Shown here: positions 1 through 8,083 of the stretch, piece after piece
Numbering within the stretch: the stretch's first letter is position 1
How the letters are laid out: each line of letters opens with the position of its first letter
Assembly: GCA_038255145.1 (NCBI GenBank)
Contig: JBBSLP010000015.1
Location: 1 to 64,000 of the forward strand
DNA: 64,000 nt
Direction of reading: 5' to 3'
DNA from: WHTX01 sp038255145
Lineage (GTDB): Bacteria > Actinomycetota > Acidimicrobiia > Acidimicrobiales > CAIXPF01
The notes under the pieces: model-generated
What the model saw: the letters and a program-made list of their open reading frames with translations, nothing else
Database searches by the model: none
Told to the model about the DNA's origin: nothing
Translations under genes and position numbers: made by a program

Positions 1-378
1 AGGACCTGGGTGCGCAGGTCGAGGGCTTCCTGGTGCTGGCCGAGGTCGGCGTGGCTGTTGGCCAGGTTGTTGCGGGCGCCGAGGGTCTGGGGGTGGTCGG
101 CGCCGAGCACCCGCTCGCGTTCGACCAGGACCTGGGTGCGCAGGTCGAGGGCTTCCTGGTGCTGGCCGAGGTCGGCGTGGCTGTTGGCCAGGTTGTTGCG
201 GGCGCCGAGGGTCTGGGGGTGGTCGGCGCCGAGCACCCGCTCGCGATCGGCCAGGACCTGGGTGCGCAGGTCGAGGGCTTCCTGGTGCTGGCCGAGGTCG
301 GCGTGGCTGTTGGCCAGGTTGTGGGCGGCCGTGAGGGTGTTGGGGTGATCGGGACCCTGGATGCGCCGGTAGTCCTCG
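1..378 (-). repeat. 126-bp tandem repeat encoding 42-residue TPR units
   Basis: Units begin at 1, 127 and 253. The first two differ at only two visible positions, near their ends. The third is identical for about 66 bp and then diverges. The repeat is in frame with the TIR/TPR gene and continues past the window edge. Confidence 0.93.
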
Positions 379-3300
379 ACCACCCGCTGCTGCACGACGA
401 GGGCCTCGTGGTGCTGGCCCGCGGTTGCGTGGTAGCTGGCCAGGTTGTTGCGGGCCGTCAGCGTGAGGATGTCGTCGGGGCCGAGCAGCCGCTCGTGCTC
501 GGCCACCACCTGGGCCTGCAGGGCGATGGCGTCGTCGTAGCGGCCGCCCTCGGCGAAGCTGCCGGCCAGGTTGGCCCGCGCCGTGAGGGTGTCGGCGTGC
601 TCGGGGCCCAGCAACCGCTCGCACTGGACGAGCACCTCGGCCAGCAACGTGGCCGCGGTGGCGTGGTCCCCGATGTCGGCGTAGGCCGTGGCCAGCTGGT
701 GGCGCACGGCGATCACGTCGAGGTTCTCCGAGCCCACCGCCCGCTCGAGGTCGGTCAGCTGGCGGGTGAGGCCGGCGATGTCGGGATCGATGGCCGTGGT
801 GTCGAGGGGGTCGTCGCTCTCGGCCGCGCCCGGGTAGGCCTCGCCCTGCGCCTCGCCCTCTTCGGGCAGCCCACCCCACTCGGGCGTGGTGGCCAGGGCC
901 ACGGCGGCGAACCACGGGTCGCCGACCGCAGGCTCGTCCTCGTCGGGCACCGGTCCGTCGGCGGGCGACACCGTCTGGTCGGTGGGCCCGTCGGTGCCGT
1001 TCGACGGGGCCAGGGGCGTCGCGGCCCCGGTCGACCAGGGCATGGACAGCGCGGGCTCGGGTCCGGGGCCGCCGGCCGCGTCCTCGATGGCGTCGGCCTC
1101 GGCGTGGGCGCCCAGGTCGCGGGCCCACGCCGCCGCGGGCAGGGCCACGCGACGTATGGCCGCATCGCTCAGCCGATCGCCGGGGCCCAGGACCAGCGCG
1201 GCCAGGTGGGGGGCGATCTCGTCGGGGGCGTCGTCGAGGTGACCGGCCAGGGAGTCGGCCAGGGCCTCGAGGGCCGAAGCGGTGGGACCGTCGGGCACGA
1301 GCTCGGCCAGGGCGTGGCGGACCACGGCGCCCATGGCCACGCGGCGCTCGTCGGCCACGATCAGCCCGTAGCGGGCCAGCAGGTTGCGCAGGGTGGCCGA
1401 ACCGTCGCCCATCTGGTCGATCACGGCGTTGGGTAGGGCGTGTGCTGCGGTGCCTGCAGCCAGGGCCACGACGGCGGCGGCGGCCGCGGGCCGGGTCTCG
1501 CCCACAGCCCGTAGCGCGGCCAGTACGCAGGCGGTGACGTCGTCGGTGGGGCGCACGACCGTCATGTCCGGGGGCGGGGTGTGATCGTCGAGGGCGGCCA
1601 GGAACTCGTCGAAGGTGGCCCCGGTGGCATCGGCGAAGGACGCAGCCAGTTCGAGGGTGGCGGGCAGGCCACCCAGGCGCTCGACCACCCGCTCGGCACC
1701 GGCCCGGCCGGGGCGTCCCGTGCGCTGCACCAGGAAGGCCACGGCCTCGGTGCTCTCGAAGCTGGCCAGGTCGATGACGCCCCGGGCCTCGACCTCGGGT
1801 CGAGACAGGGTGGCGACCACCTGGCCACGGCCGGTGTCGGGGACCAGGGCGGTCACCGCCTGCCAGTCGGTGACCCCGTCGAAGACGAGCAGCCAGCGGT
1901 GGACGCCGTCGGCCAGCCACGCCCTCAGCTCGGCGATGGGATCGTCGCGGTCCCCCACCCCGGTGGCCCGGGCCAGGGCGGTGACGTCGGCCCGCCACGT
2001 GGCCGGGCTCGCGGCACGGATCCACCACACCAGATCGACGGCGTCGCGCTGGCCATGGGCGTGCTCGACGGCGACGGCCGTGGCCCCGGTGCCGAGCTCG
2101 GCCCGCAGGGTGGCCAGGTCGGGCTGTCCCGAGGTGTCCGCTCCCGCCGCCAGGCGACCGAGCTCGTCGGTGCGCCCCCACAACGACGGGGTGCGGGGGT
2201 GGGGGAGGTGGACGGTGGTCGCCTCGGTGGACGTCCCGGCTGCCGGCGTCTCGGCTGCCGGTGCTTCGGTCGCCGCCGCTTCGGTCGCCGCCGCTTCGGT
2301 CGCCGCCGCTTCGGTCGTCGCCGCTTCGGTCGGCACCGCCTCGGTCGCCGGCCCTTCGGTCGCCGGTGCCACGGTCGGTGGCTGCTGGCCTTCCCGCAGG
2401 TCGATGATGGCGCCGGCGGCGACCTCGTCGGTCGCCTCGGTGGCGTCCGTCGCCCCGGACGTGGTGACGGCGACGGCCGCGGTGGCGGCGCCCAGCCCGG
2501 CCAGCGACCGCAGGTTGGCCAGCATCTCGTCGAGGCGCTCGTCGGGCACGGCGGGCGGCGCTTCCGGGGGTGCGTCGCCGAGCGACCGCTCGGTGGGCCC
2601 GGCGGGAGGCGGGTCGAAGGCGGTGTGCCGCCGGTCCTCGTCGGCACCGGCGTCGATGTCCGTGTCGGTCTCGGTGGTGGCCGGCACCAGTCCCGAGCGC
2701 CGGTCGGCGCCCTGTAGGTCAGTTGCCGCGGCGTCGGCTGCCGGAGCGCTGGCGCCCTCCCAGGGACGGGCCTCCCAGTCGATGCCGAGCAGCCCGGCCG
2801 ACCGGGCGTCACCGCCACCGGAGGTGGTGGCGGGCCCGGCGCTGGGCGTCTCGGCCCCGGACGGGGCGGGAGCGGACGGAACCGCCTCGATGTCGGCCCG
2901 GGACAGGTGGGCGGCGGTGTCGGACACGCCCACGCCGGTGCCCGCCAGGGGCTGGTCGACCGCAGGCGGCGGCGAGGCGCCGGCCACGGCGAAACCGGGG
3001 GCGGCCTCGGGCACGGGGAAGGACTCGCCCACGGTCATGGGGGCGGGGAGCGGGGTACGGCGGGTGGCCAACGACGGGGCGCCGGGCTCCCGGGGGCCGG
3101 GGGCGGGGCGGGTGGCCCGCACGACCAGCAGCAGCAGGTCACGCGACGTCGCGTAGTCGTCAGGGGCCTCGTACATGCGGGCCGTGGGCAGGGTGGCCAG
3201 GTCGCCCGGGGCATCGACCTGCTCGACCTGGACGACCACGGCCCGGCCGGGGCCGGCCAGACGACCGGTCATCGGCGCACCACTGCGGCCGATGGCCTCG

Positions 3301-3494
3301 ATGACCGCGCCCGACAGGACGAGGATGACGTCGTCACCCCGTCCGGTGGCCCCGACGACCGCGCCGAGGGGGTCGTGGTCCGATGGTGTCGGAGGGTCCT
3401 GCAACCGGTAGGAGTAGCCCAGCGAGCCGAGGTGGCTCGCGATCCACTCCGCCCAGTCCCGATCCTCTACGGTGTAGCTGACCAGAAAGTCCAC
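1..3494 (-). CDS. TIR / NB-ARC-like / tetratricopeptide-repeat protein (3' end beyond window)
   Basis: About 1,164 codons are visible and the frame runs off the left edge. The N-terminus (about residues 1-125, starting VDFLVSYTVEDRDWAEWIAS) matches bacterial TIR domains. A Pro/Ala/Thr-rich linker follows, with TEAAA-type repeats around residues 385-430. Next is an NB-ARC-like module: LWGRTDELGRL near 436 and a Walker B-like WLLVFDG near 535, but at the P-loop position the sequence is ELGTGATAVAVEHA with no GKT/GKS. From about residue 905 there are 42-residue TPRs of the NNLANSHADLGQHQEALDLR type. The GTG start at 3494 has GGGG upstream and opens directly on the TIR strand. The architecture is that of bacterial NLR-like signalling or defence proteins, so a role in immunity is inference. 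Loss of Walker A suggests no normal ATP-driven switch. Confidence 0.8.
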   Translation of the reverse strand, partial: MDFLVSYTVEDRDWAEWIASHLGSLGYSYRLQDPPTPSDHDPLGAVVGATGRGDDVILVLSGAVIEAIGRSGAPMTGRLAGPGRAVVVQVEQVDAPGDLATLPTARMYEAPDDYATSRDLLLLVVRATRPAPGPREPGAPSLATRRTPLPAPMTVGESFPVPEAAPGFAVAGASPPPAVDQPLAGTGVGVSDTAAHLSRADIEAVPSAPAPSGAETPSAGPATTSGGGDARSAGLLGIDWEARPWEGASAPAADAAATDLQGADRRSGLVPATTETDTDIDAGADEDRRHTAFDPPPAGPTERSLGDAPPEAPPAVPDERLDEMLANLRSLAGLGAATAAVAVTTSGATDATEATDEVAAGAIIDLREGQQPPTVAPATEGPATEAVPTEAATTEAAATEAAATEAAATEAPAAETPAAGTSTEATTVHLPHPRTPSLWGRTDELGRLAAGADTSGQPDLATLRAELGTGATAVAVEHAHGQRDAVDLVWWIRAASPATWRADVTALARATGVGDRDDPIAELRAWLADGVHRWLLVFDGVTDWQAVTALVPDTGRGQVVATLSRPEVEARGVIDLASFESTEAVAFLVQRTGRPGRAGAERVVERLGGLPATLELAASFADATGATFDEFLAALDDHTPPPDMTVVRPTDDVTACVLAALRAVGETRPAAAAAVVALAAGTAAHALPNAVIDQMGDGSATLRNLLARYGLIVADERRVAMGAVVRHALAELVPDGPTASALEALADSLAGHLDDAPDEIAPHLAALVLGPGDRLSDAAIRRVALPAAAWARDLGAHAEADAIEDAAGGPGPEPALSMPWSTGAATPLAPSNGTDGPTDQTVSPADGPVPDEDEPAVGDPWFAAVALATTPEWGGLPEEGEAQGEAYPGAAESDDPLDTTAIDPDIAGLTRQLTDLERAVGSENLDVIAVRHQLATAYADIGDHATAATLLAEVLVQCERLLGPEHADTLTARANLAGSFAEGGRYDDAIALQAQVVAEHERLLGPDDILTLTARNNLASYHATAGQHHEALVVQQRVVEDYRRIQGPDHPNTLTAAHNLANSHADLGQHQEALDLRTQVLADRERVLGADHPQTLGARNNLANSHADLGQHQEALDLRTQVLVERERVLGADHPQTLGARNNLANSHADLGQHQEALDLRTQV

Positions 3495-3575
3495 GGCTCC
3501 GTCGCCCCTGTGTGTCTGTGGGCCCGCTGACGACGCGACCCGATACCCGACGCTTCGTCCACTCGTGTCTGATTG

Positions 3576-3596
3576 CGGGCGACAGCTGGTCGCCCG
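3576..3596. terminator. Hairpin between ssrA and the TIR gene
   Basis: An 8-bp stem (CGGGCGAC/GTCGCCCG) with a 5-nt loop and no U-run. It could end ssrA read-through, or it could be a fortuitous GC-rich dyad. The rest of 3495-3735 shows nothing recognisable. Confidence 0.35.
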
Positions 3597-3738
3597 ATCG
3601 CTCTCGGTGCGCCGAGCGCCAGCCGACACCGTCGTCGGTGCCGGCTCGTCGTCCGGGCGCACACGTCCTCTGGTGCCGGTCCGGGGCCGGGCCCGCAGGC
3701 CGCGGGCATGGCCGGAGACAGGCTGAGGGCCGTAACCC

Positions 3739-3758
3739 CCCGCCCCGGATGGGGCGGG
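3739..3758 (-). terminator. Probable ssrA terminator hairpin
   Basis: A perfect 8-bp stem, CCCGCCCC/GGGGCGGG, with a 4-nt loop starting 12 nt after the encoded CCA end of tmRNA. Only two T residues follow, so this is a U-poor actinobacterial-type terminator. Confidence 0.55.
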
Positions 3759-3769
3759 AGAGCGGTCCC

Positions 3770-4154
3770 TGGTGGAGCTGGAGGGAATCGAACCCTCGTC
3801 CGCCGAGTGGTCATCGTTCGCGCTACGACCGTTCCCGTGTCCGTGGCTCACGGATGCCACACCGCCGGGTCGGGTGGGCTTGCGCCCGCCGCCGGATCTT
3901 CCTCCGGTGCCAACGGTCTTCCCCGTCGCCAGCGTTCTTTCGCGCCGTCATCCTCCGCTTCTGTTGCCGGGCTGCGGCGGACCGGCCCCGCGTGCCATCT
4001 CTGGTCGCTAGACAACCTGTTACCTGACTAGGTCAGACAGCGAGGTCGTAGTTGGCTGAAGTGTCAACTATGTTTGGTGCCCCGTTTTACGAGTCTGAGC
4101 AACTCGGGTCGCACGTTCGACTTCCAGGGCCCAGCGTCGAAACCGATCAGCCCC
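3770..4154 (-). ncRNA. ssrA: Transfer-messenger RNA (tmRNA)
   Basis: The RNA rescues stalled ribosomes together with SmpB, whose gene lies about 240 bp upstream on the same strand. The 5' end GGGGCTG pairs over seven positions (one G-T) with CAGCTCC before an encoded ACCA 3' end. The 5' part carries the typical GGTTTCGACGCTG, and the T-arm reads GGTTCGATTCCC in the mature sense. The tag frame follows ATAGTT: codons from 4065 to 4036 give DTSANYDLAV and the stop is at 4035-4033. With the tRNA-borne alanine the predicted tag is ADTSANYDLAV, with the usual AxxxxYxLA pattern but ending LAV instead of LAA. The length of 385 nt is normal. Confidence 0.93.
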
Positions 4155-4393
4155 AGGAAGCACATCTGAGCACGAGCGGACCGCCGGGTTCGTCGGCGCC
4201 GTCGAATGTGGTGTCAAGGTCCTGGCGCCGAGCCCACGACCAGCTACGGCGCCTCCTCAGTGTAGCGGTTCGTCCATCCAACGAGCCGTCGTGATTGCAA
4301 GGGGCCGATAGGTACAGGCATACGGACGCCCACACAGGGCGCGAGACCATTCGCTTTCCGTGGCGAGCGACAGCTGACGGTCGACCGCCGACG

Positions 4394-4891
4394 TCAGCGC
4401 GAGCGGCCCTTGGCCACCGACGCCATGGCCTTGCGGGCCTCGAGGTCGGCGTCGCGGCGGGCCAGCGCCTGGCGCTTGTCGTAGCTCTTGCGGCCCCGGC
4501 CCATGCCCAGCTCCACCTTGACCCGCCCGTCCTTGAAGTACAGGGACAGCGGGATGATGGACAGGTGCTGCTGTTCGGAGATGGAGCGCCACCGCTCGAT
4601 CTCGGGCCGGTGGGCCAGCAGCTTGCGGTGGCGGTCGGGGTCATGGGTCCCGAAGCCCGATCCGTTGCTGTACGTCGGGATGTGCAGCCCGATGAGCCAC
4701 AGCTCGTTGCCGACCACCCGGGCGAAGGCCTCGTTCAGCCGGGCGCGCGCCTCCCGCAGGGCCTTGACCTCGCTGCCCCGCAGCACGAGGCCGCACTCCA
4801 TCTCGTCGGTGATCTCGTAGTCGCGCCGGGCCAGGCGGTTGGTGGCGATGACCCGGTCCCGGGAATCTGGTTTCTTGTCCCGCACGGCCAT
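4394..4891 (-). CDS. smpB: SsrA-binding protein SmpB
   Basis: A 165-residue protein that binds the tRNA-like domain of tmRNA and delivers it to stalled ribosomes. The whole family pattern is present: IATNRLARRDYEI near the start, LRGSEVKALREA, the PTYSNG segment, HRKLLAHRPEI, and the basic C-terminal tail that enters the mRNA channel (GRGRKSYDKRQ onward). The length is usual for the family. A TAGCCT -10-like box lies 9 nt before the ATG, so the mRNA may be nearly leaderless. It is divergent from mec, with 21 bp between the start codons, and sits just upstream of ssrA. The 239 bp between smpB and ssrA show no gene. Confidence 0.97.
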   Translation of the reverse strand: MAVRDKKPDSRDRVIATNRLARRDYEITDEMECGLVLRGSEVKALREARARLNEAFARVVGNELWLIGLHIPTYSNGSGFGTHDPDRHRKLLAHRPEIERWRSISEQQHLSIIPLSLYFKDGRVKVELGMGRGRKSYDKRQALARRDADLEARKAMASVAKGRSR

Positions 4892-4912
4892 GGGGGTGGG
4901 AGGCTAGTGCCC

Positions 4913-5338
4913 GTGCTCCGACTCGACCACGGCACCTGGCTGGCCATCCTCGCCCACAGCTACGACGAGCTGCCCTACGAGATGTGCGGGCTGCTGGCCG
5001 GCCCCGCGGGCACCGGTGACGCCCGCCGCTTCATCCCCTGTCGCAACGCGGCCCGTTCGGCCCGGGTGTACTCGGTGGACGGCCGGGACTTCCTGCGGGC
5101 CGACCGCGAGGCCGACGCCCTGGGCTGGGAGATCATCGGCGTGGTCCACTCCCACACCCACACGCCGGCCCACCCCTCGCCCACCGACATCACCCAGGCC
5201 CCCGACCCTGGTTGGCACTACGCCATCGTCTCGTTGGCCGACGGGACGCCGGCCATGCGCTCGTGGCGCATCGCGGATGGGAACATCGACGAGGAGGCGG
5301 TGGTTGTGGCCGAGTGGCTAGATTCCCCAGTGGGCTAG
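4913..5338 (+). CDS. mec: JAMM-family peptidase Mec (CysO-cysteine hydrolase)
   Basis: A 141-residue Mov34/MPN-type zinc peptidase. In the mycobacterial pathway Mec releases cysteine from the C-terminus of the sulfur carrier CysO. An early Glu (ELPYEMCGLLAG) and the metal motif GVVHSHTHTPAHPSPTD (HxH...D) are intact. The GTG start at 4913 is chosen because it lies 9 nt after a GGAGG sequence and gives the usual VLRLDHG opening; a GTG at 4907 is too close to that site. It is the first gene of a compact mec-cysO-cysM operon. Here it may also trim the CysO precursor, which has two residues after Gly-Gly (inference). Confidence 0.93.
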   Translation: MLRLDHGTWLAILAHSYDELPYEMCGLLAGPAGTGDARRFIPCRNAARSARVYSVDGRDFLRADREADALGWEIIGVVHSHTHTPAHPSPTDITQAPDPGWHYAIVSLADGTPAMRSWRIADGNIDEEAVVVAEWLDSPVG

Positions 5339-5387
5339 TCGACTTTCCAGCCAGGCCCTCGCCCGCGACATCCAGGAGATCGACACC

Positions 5388-5669
5388 GTGACCGTAAGCG
5401 TTCGCCTCCCTACCGTCCTGCGCCCCCACGCCGGCGGCAAGTCGGTGGTCGAAGCCGAAGGCGCTTCCGTGGGTGCCGTGGTGACCGAGCTGGTCACCCG
5501 CTTCCCCGGGCTGTCCGGCCACCTCACCGACGACGCCGGCCAGCTGCAGCGCTTCGTCAACGTCTACGTCAACGACGAGGACATCCGTTACCTGGACAAG
5601 CTGGACACCCCGGTCAAGGAGGGTGACGAGGTCGCCATCCTGCCTGCGGTGGCCGGCGGCTCCGTCTGA
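5388..5669 (+). CDS. cysO: Sulfur-carrier protein CysO (ThiS/MoaD fold)
   Basis: A 93-residue ubiquitin-like carrier. Family members bear a C-terminal thiocarboxylate that CysM uses to make a CysO-cysteine adduct. The N-terminal SVRLPTVLRPHAGG, the central FVNVYVNDEDIRYL and the ending ILPAVAGG match the family. The sequence does not stop at Gly-Gly but continues Ser-Val before TGA (5667-5669), so it looks like a precursor needing proteolysis. The GTG start is 10 nt after AGGAG. It is flanked by mec and cysM. Confidence 0.93.
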   Translation: MTVSVRLPTVLRPHAGGKSVVEAEGASVGAVVTELVTRFPGLSGHLTDDAGQLQRFVNVYVNDEDIRYLDKLDTPVKEGDEVAILPAVAGGSV

Positions 5670-5685
5670 GCCCGGTCTCGTAGCC

Positions 5686-6636
5686 ATGGCCGTCTACCGA
5701 TCGGTCCTCGACCTCATCGGCGGCACCCCCGTCGTCGACGTCAGCGAACTGTCCCCCAACCCCGACGTGCGCATCCTGGCCAAGCTCGAGGGCCAGAACC
5801 CCGCGGGGTCGGTCAAGGACCGCATCGCCCAGGCCATGATCGCCGGGGCCGAGCGCGACGGGGTCCTCACCCCGGGTCGGCGCATCATCGAGCCGTCGTC
5901 GGGCAACACCGGCATCGGCCTGGCCATGATCGCCCGCCTGCGGGGCTACCCCATCACCATCGTGCTGCCCGACAACGTGTCCGCTGAACGTCGCCAGCTG
6001 CTGGAGATGTGGGGAGCGGACATCGTCTCCACCCCCGGCGCCGAGGGCTCCAACGGGGCCGTGCGTCGGGCCCAGGAGCTGGCCGACGAGCACCCCGACT
6101 GGGCCTTCCTCTACCAGTACGGCAACGAGGCCAACCCCCAGGCCCACTACGACACCACCGGCCCCGAGATCCTGGCCGACGTGCCCGACATCACCCACTT
6201 CGTGGCTGGCCTGGGCACCAGCGGCACGCTGCTGGGGGTGGGCACGTACCTCAAGGAGCACCAGCCCGGGGTCCAGGTCTTCGCCGTGGAGCCCCCCGCC
6301 GGCGAGAAGGTCGAAGGCCTGCGCTCGCTCGAGGACGGCTTCGTGCCCCCCGTGTTCGTGAAGTGGGGCGGTGAGCAGCTGCTCGACGGTCGCCGGGTGG
6401 TGCGGCCCCGGGAGTCCATTGAGGCGGCGCGGCGGCTGATCGACGAGGCCGGCATCTTCGCCGGCGTCTCTGCCGGTGCCGCCCTGGCCGGTGCCCTCAA
6501 GCTGGCGGCCAGGCTCGAGCGCGGCGTCATCGTGTTCCTGGTGCCCGACGCCGGCTGGAAGTACCTGTCCACCGGGGTCTACGTCGACGACATCGACGAC
6601 ATCGTGGAACGGTCCGACAACACGTCGTTCTGGTAG
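5686..6636 (+). CDS. cysM: CysO-dependent cysteine synthase CysM (PLP)
   Basis: A 316-residue fold-type II PLP enzyme. The family makes cysteine on thiocarboxylated CysO from an activated serine (O-phosphoserine in mycobacteria). The PLP lysine is in GQNPAGSVKDRIAQ (about K44), the phosphate/substrate loop is SSGNTGIGLAMIA, and the glycine-rich phosphate cup is GLGTSGTLLGVG. The C-terminus ends KYLSTGVYVDDI...TSFW, resembling CysO-linked CysM rather than plain CysK. The ATG at 5686, 17 nt after cysO, is chosen because upstream in-frame codons overlap cysO and are not family-like. Confidence 0.93.
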   Translation: MAVYRSVLDLIGGTPVVDVSELSPNPDVRILAKLEGQNPAGSVKDRIAQAMIAGAERDGVLTPGRRIIEPSSGNTGIGLAMIARLRGYPITIVLPDNVSAERRQLLEMWGADIVSTPGAEGSNGAVRRAQELADEHPDWAFLYQYGNEANPQAHYDTTGPEILADVPDITHFVAGLGTSGTLLGVGTYLKEHQPGVQVFAVEPPAGEKVEGLRSLEDGFVPPVFVKWGGEQLLDGRRVVRPRESIEAARRLIDEAGIFAGVSAGAALAGALKLAARLERGVIVFLVPDAGWKYLSTGVYVDDIDDIVERSDNTSFW

Positions 6637-6690
6637 CCGTTCCCGTAGCTGTTCCGGTCGGGGGGGCCGGTCGGGGTGCGGGGTGACGAC

Positions 6691-6696
6691 TACGTT
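6691..6696 (+). promoter_or_regulatory. -10 box (TACGTT) of rph
   Basis: A TANNNT hexamer 8 nt before the rph GTG. It follows the spacing seen for many genes in this window and suggests a leaderless mRNA. No clear -35 element is visible. Confidence 0.5.
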
Positions 6697-6704
6697 GCCC
6701 ACCC

Positions 6705-7442
6705 GTGACCGACAGACCTGACGGGCGTGCGCCCGACGAGCTCCGCCCCTTCTCCTTCCAGCGTGACCACACGACCATGACGCCGGGGTCGGTGCTGGTC
6801 ACCTTCGGGCGCACCCAGGTGCTGTGCACCGTCTCCCTGGAGGAGGACATCCCCCGCTGGCTCAAGGGTCAGGGTCGGGGTTGGGTCACCGCCGAGTACA
6901 ACATGCTGCCCGGCTCCAGCCCCGAGCGGGTACGACGGTCGCTGACCAACGGCCGCTCCCAGGAGATCCAGCGCCTGATCGGCCGGTCCCTGCGCAGCGT
7001 GTGCGACCTGGTGGCCATGGGCGAGCGCTCCATCATCGTGGACTGCGATGTGCTGCAGGCCGACGGCGGCACCCGCACGGCCTCCATCTGCGGGGCCTAC
7101 GTGGCCCTGCACGACGCCTGCACCCGCCTCGTCGCCGCCCGTCAGTTGGCCGCCCACCCCCTGCGGGACGAGTTGGCCGCCATCTCGGTGGGCATCATCG
7201 ACGGTCAGGCCCGCCTCGACCTGCCCTACGCCGAGGACTCGGTGGCCGAGACCGACTTCAACGTGGTCATGACCGGTTCCGGTGGTTTCGTCGAGGTCCA
7301 GGGCACGGCCGAGGGCGCCCCGTTCAGCCGGGGTCAGCTCGACGAGCTCATCGACCTGGCCAGCGCGGGCATCGCCCGCATCGTCGAGGGCCAGCGGGCC
7401 TACCTGGCCACCCCGCCGCCTGCGCTCGACGCCGTTCGGTGA
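6705..7442 (+). CDS. rph: Ribonuclease PH
   Basis: A 245-residue phosphate-dependent 3'-5' exoribonuclease that trims tRNA 3' ends. Family landmarks are all present: RPFSFQRDHT at the start, GSVLVTFGRTQVLCTVSLE, GWVTAEYNMLPGSS, RSLTNGRSQEIQRLIGRSLRS with its basic RNA-binding residues, and DCDVLQADGGTRTASICGA. The GTG start sits 8 nt after a -10 box. It is followed after 10 nt by rdgB, a common actinobacterial pairing. Confidence 0.97.
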   Translation: MTDRPDGRAPDELRPFSFQRDHTTMTPGSVLVTFGRTQVLCTVSLEEDIPRWLKGQGRGWVTAEYNMLPGSSPERVRRSLTNGRSQEIQRLIGRSLRSVCDLVAMGERSIIVDCDVLQADGGTRTASICGAYVALHDACTRLVAARQLAAHPLRDELAAISVGIIDGQARLDLPYAEDSVAETDFNVVMTGSGGFVEVQGTAEGAPFSRGQLDELIDLASAGIARIVEGQRAYLATPPPALDAVR

Positions 7443-7452
7443 CGGCCCTGTC

Positions 7453-8061
7453 GTGAGGGAGTTGCGCCTGGTGTGCGCCTCGGCCAACCCCGACAAGGTG
7501 GCCGAGATCGAGGACCTGCTGCGGGCCGCGGGGGTGGCCGTCGAACCCCGCCCCCCGGGCCTGGCCGACGTGGTCGAGGACGCCGACACGCTGGAGGGCA
7601 ACGCCCGGCTCAAGGCCGTGGCCGTGGCTGAGGCCGCCGGCGCCGCGGCGGTGGCCGACGACACCGGGCTCGAGGTCGACGCCCTGGGCGGGATGCCCGG
7701 GGTGCGCACCGGTCGCTACGCCGGGGAGGACGCCAGCTACGACGACAACGTGACCAAGCTGCTGGCCGAACTGGCGGGCGCGGGCGCGTCGTCGCCCGGG
7801 GACCGGCGGGCCCGGTTCCGCACCGTGGCCCTGGTGCGCTGGCCCGACGGCAGCGAGGTGGTGGCCGAGGGCACTGTCGAGGGCGTCATCGCCCCGGAAC
7901 GGCGGGGGAAGCGGGGCTTCGGCTACGACCCCGTGTTCACCCCGTTGGACGGCGACGGCCGCACCTTCGCCCAGATGTCCATCGAGGAGAAGCACGCCGT
8001 GTCCCACCGGGGCCGCGCCTTCCGCGCCCTTGCCATCGCCCTGGCCGACCTACCCGACTGA
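7453..8061 (+). CDS. rdgB: XTP/dITP diphosphatase (RdgB/HAM1)
   Basis: A 202-residue house-cleaning nucleotide pyrophosphatase that hydrolyses dITP/XTP and keeps deaminated purines out of DNA and RNA. LVCASANPDKVAEIEDLL forms the N-terminal nucleotide-binding strand and helix; ADDTGLEVDALGGMPGVRTGRYAG and GKRGFGYDPVF...FAQMSIEEKHAVSHRGRAF are the family's catalytic blocks. The GTG at 7453 is preferred because it starts immediately before the first conserved strand; the frame is open upstream inside rph. It is probably co-transcribed with rph. Confidence 0.93.
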   Translation: MRELRLVCASANPDKVAEIEDLLRAAGVAVEPRPPGLADVVEDADTLEGNARLKAVAVAEAAGAAAVADDTGLEVDALGGMPGVRTGRYAGEDASYDDNVTKLLAELAGAGASSPGDRRARFRTVALVRWPDGSEVVAEGTVEGVIAPERRGKRGFGYDPVFTPLDGDGRTFAQMSIEEKHAVSHRGRAFRALAIALADLPD

Positions 8062-8083
8062 GACCGACGTCCCCCCTCAGGGA

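Noticed and set aside
1..378. Regularly spaced repeats resembling a CRISPR array
   Set aside because: The 126-bp unit is fully in frame and encodes TPRs; there are no short repeats with unique spacers.
4209..4214. TTGACA as a -35 box for ssrA
   Set aside because: No matching -10 at 16-18 nt and the distance to the mature 5' end is not convincing.
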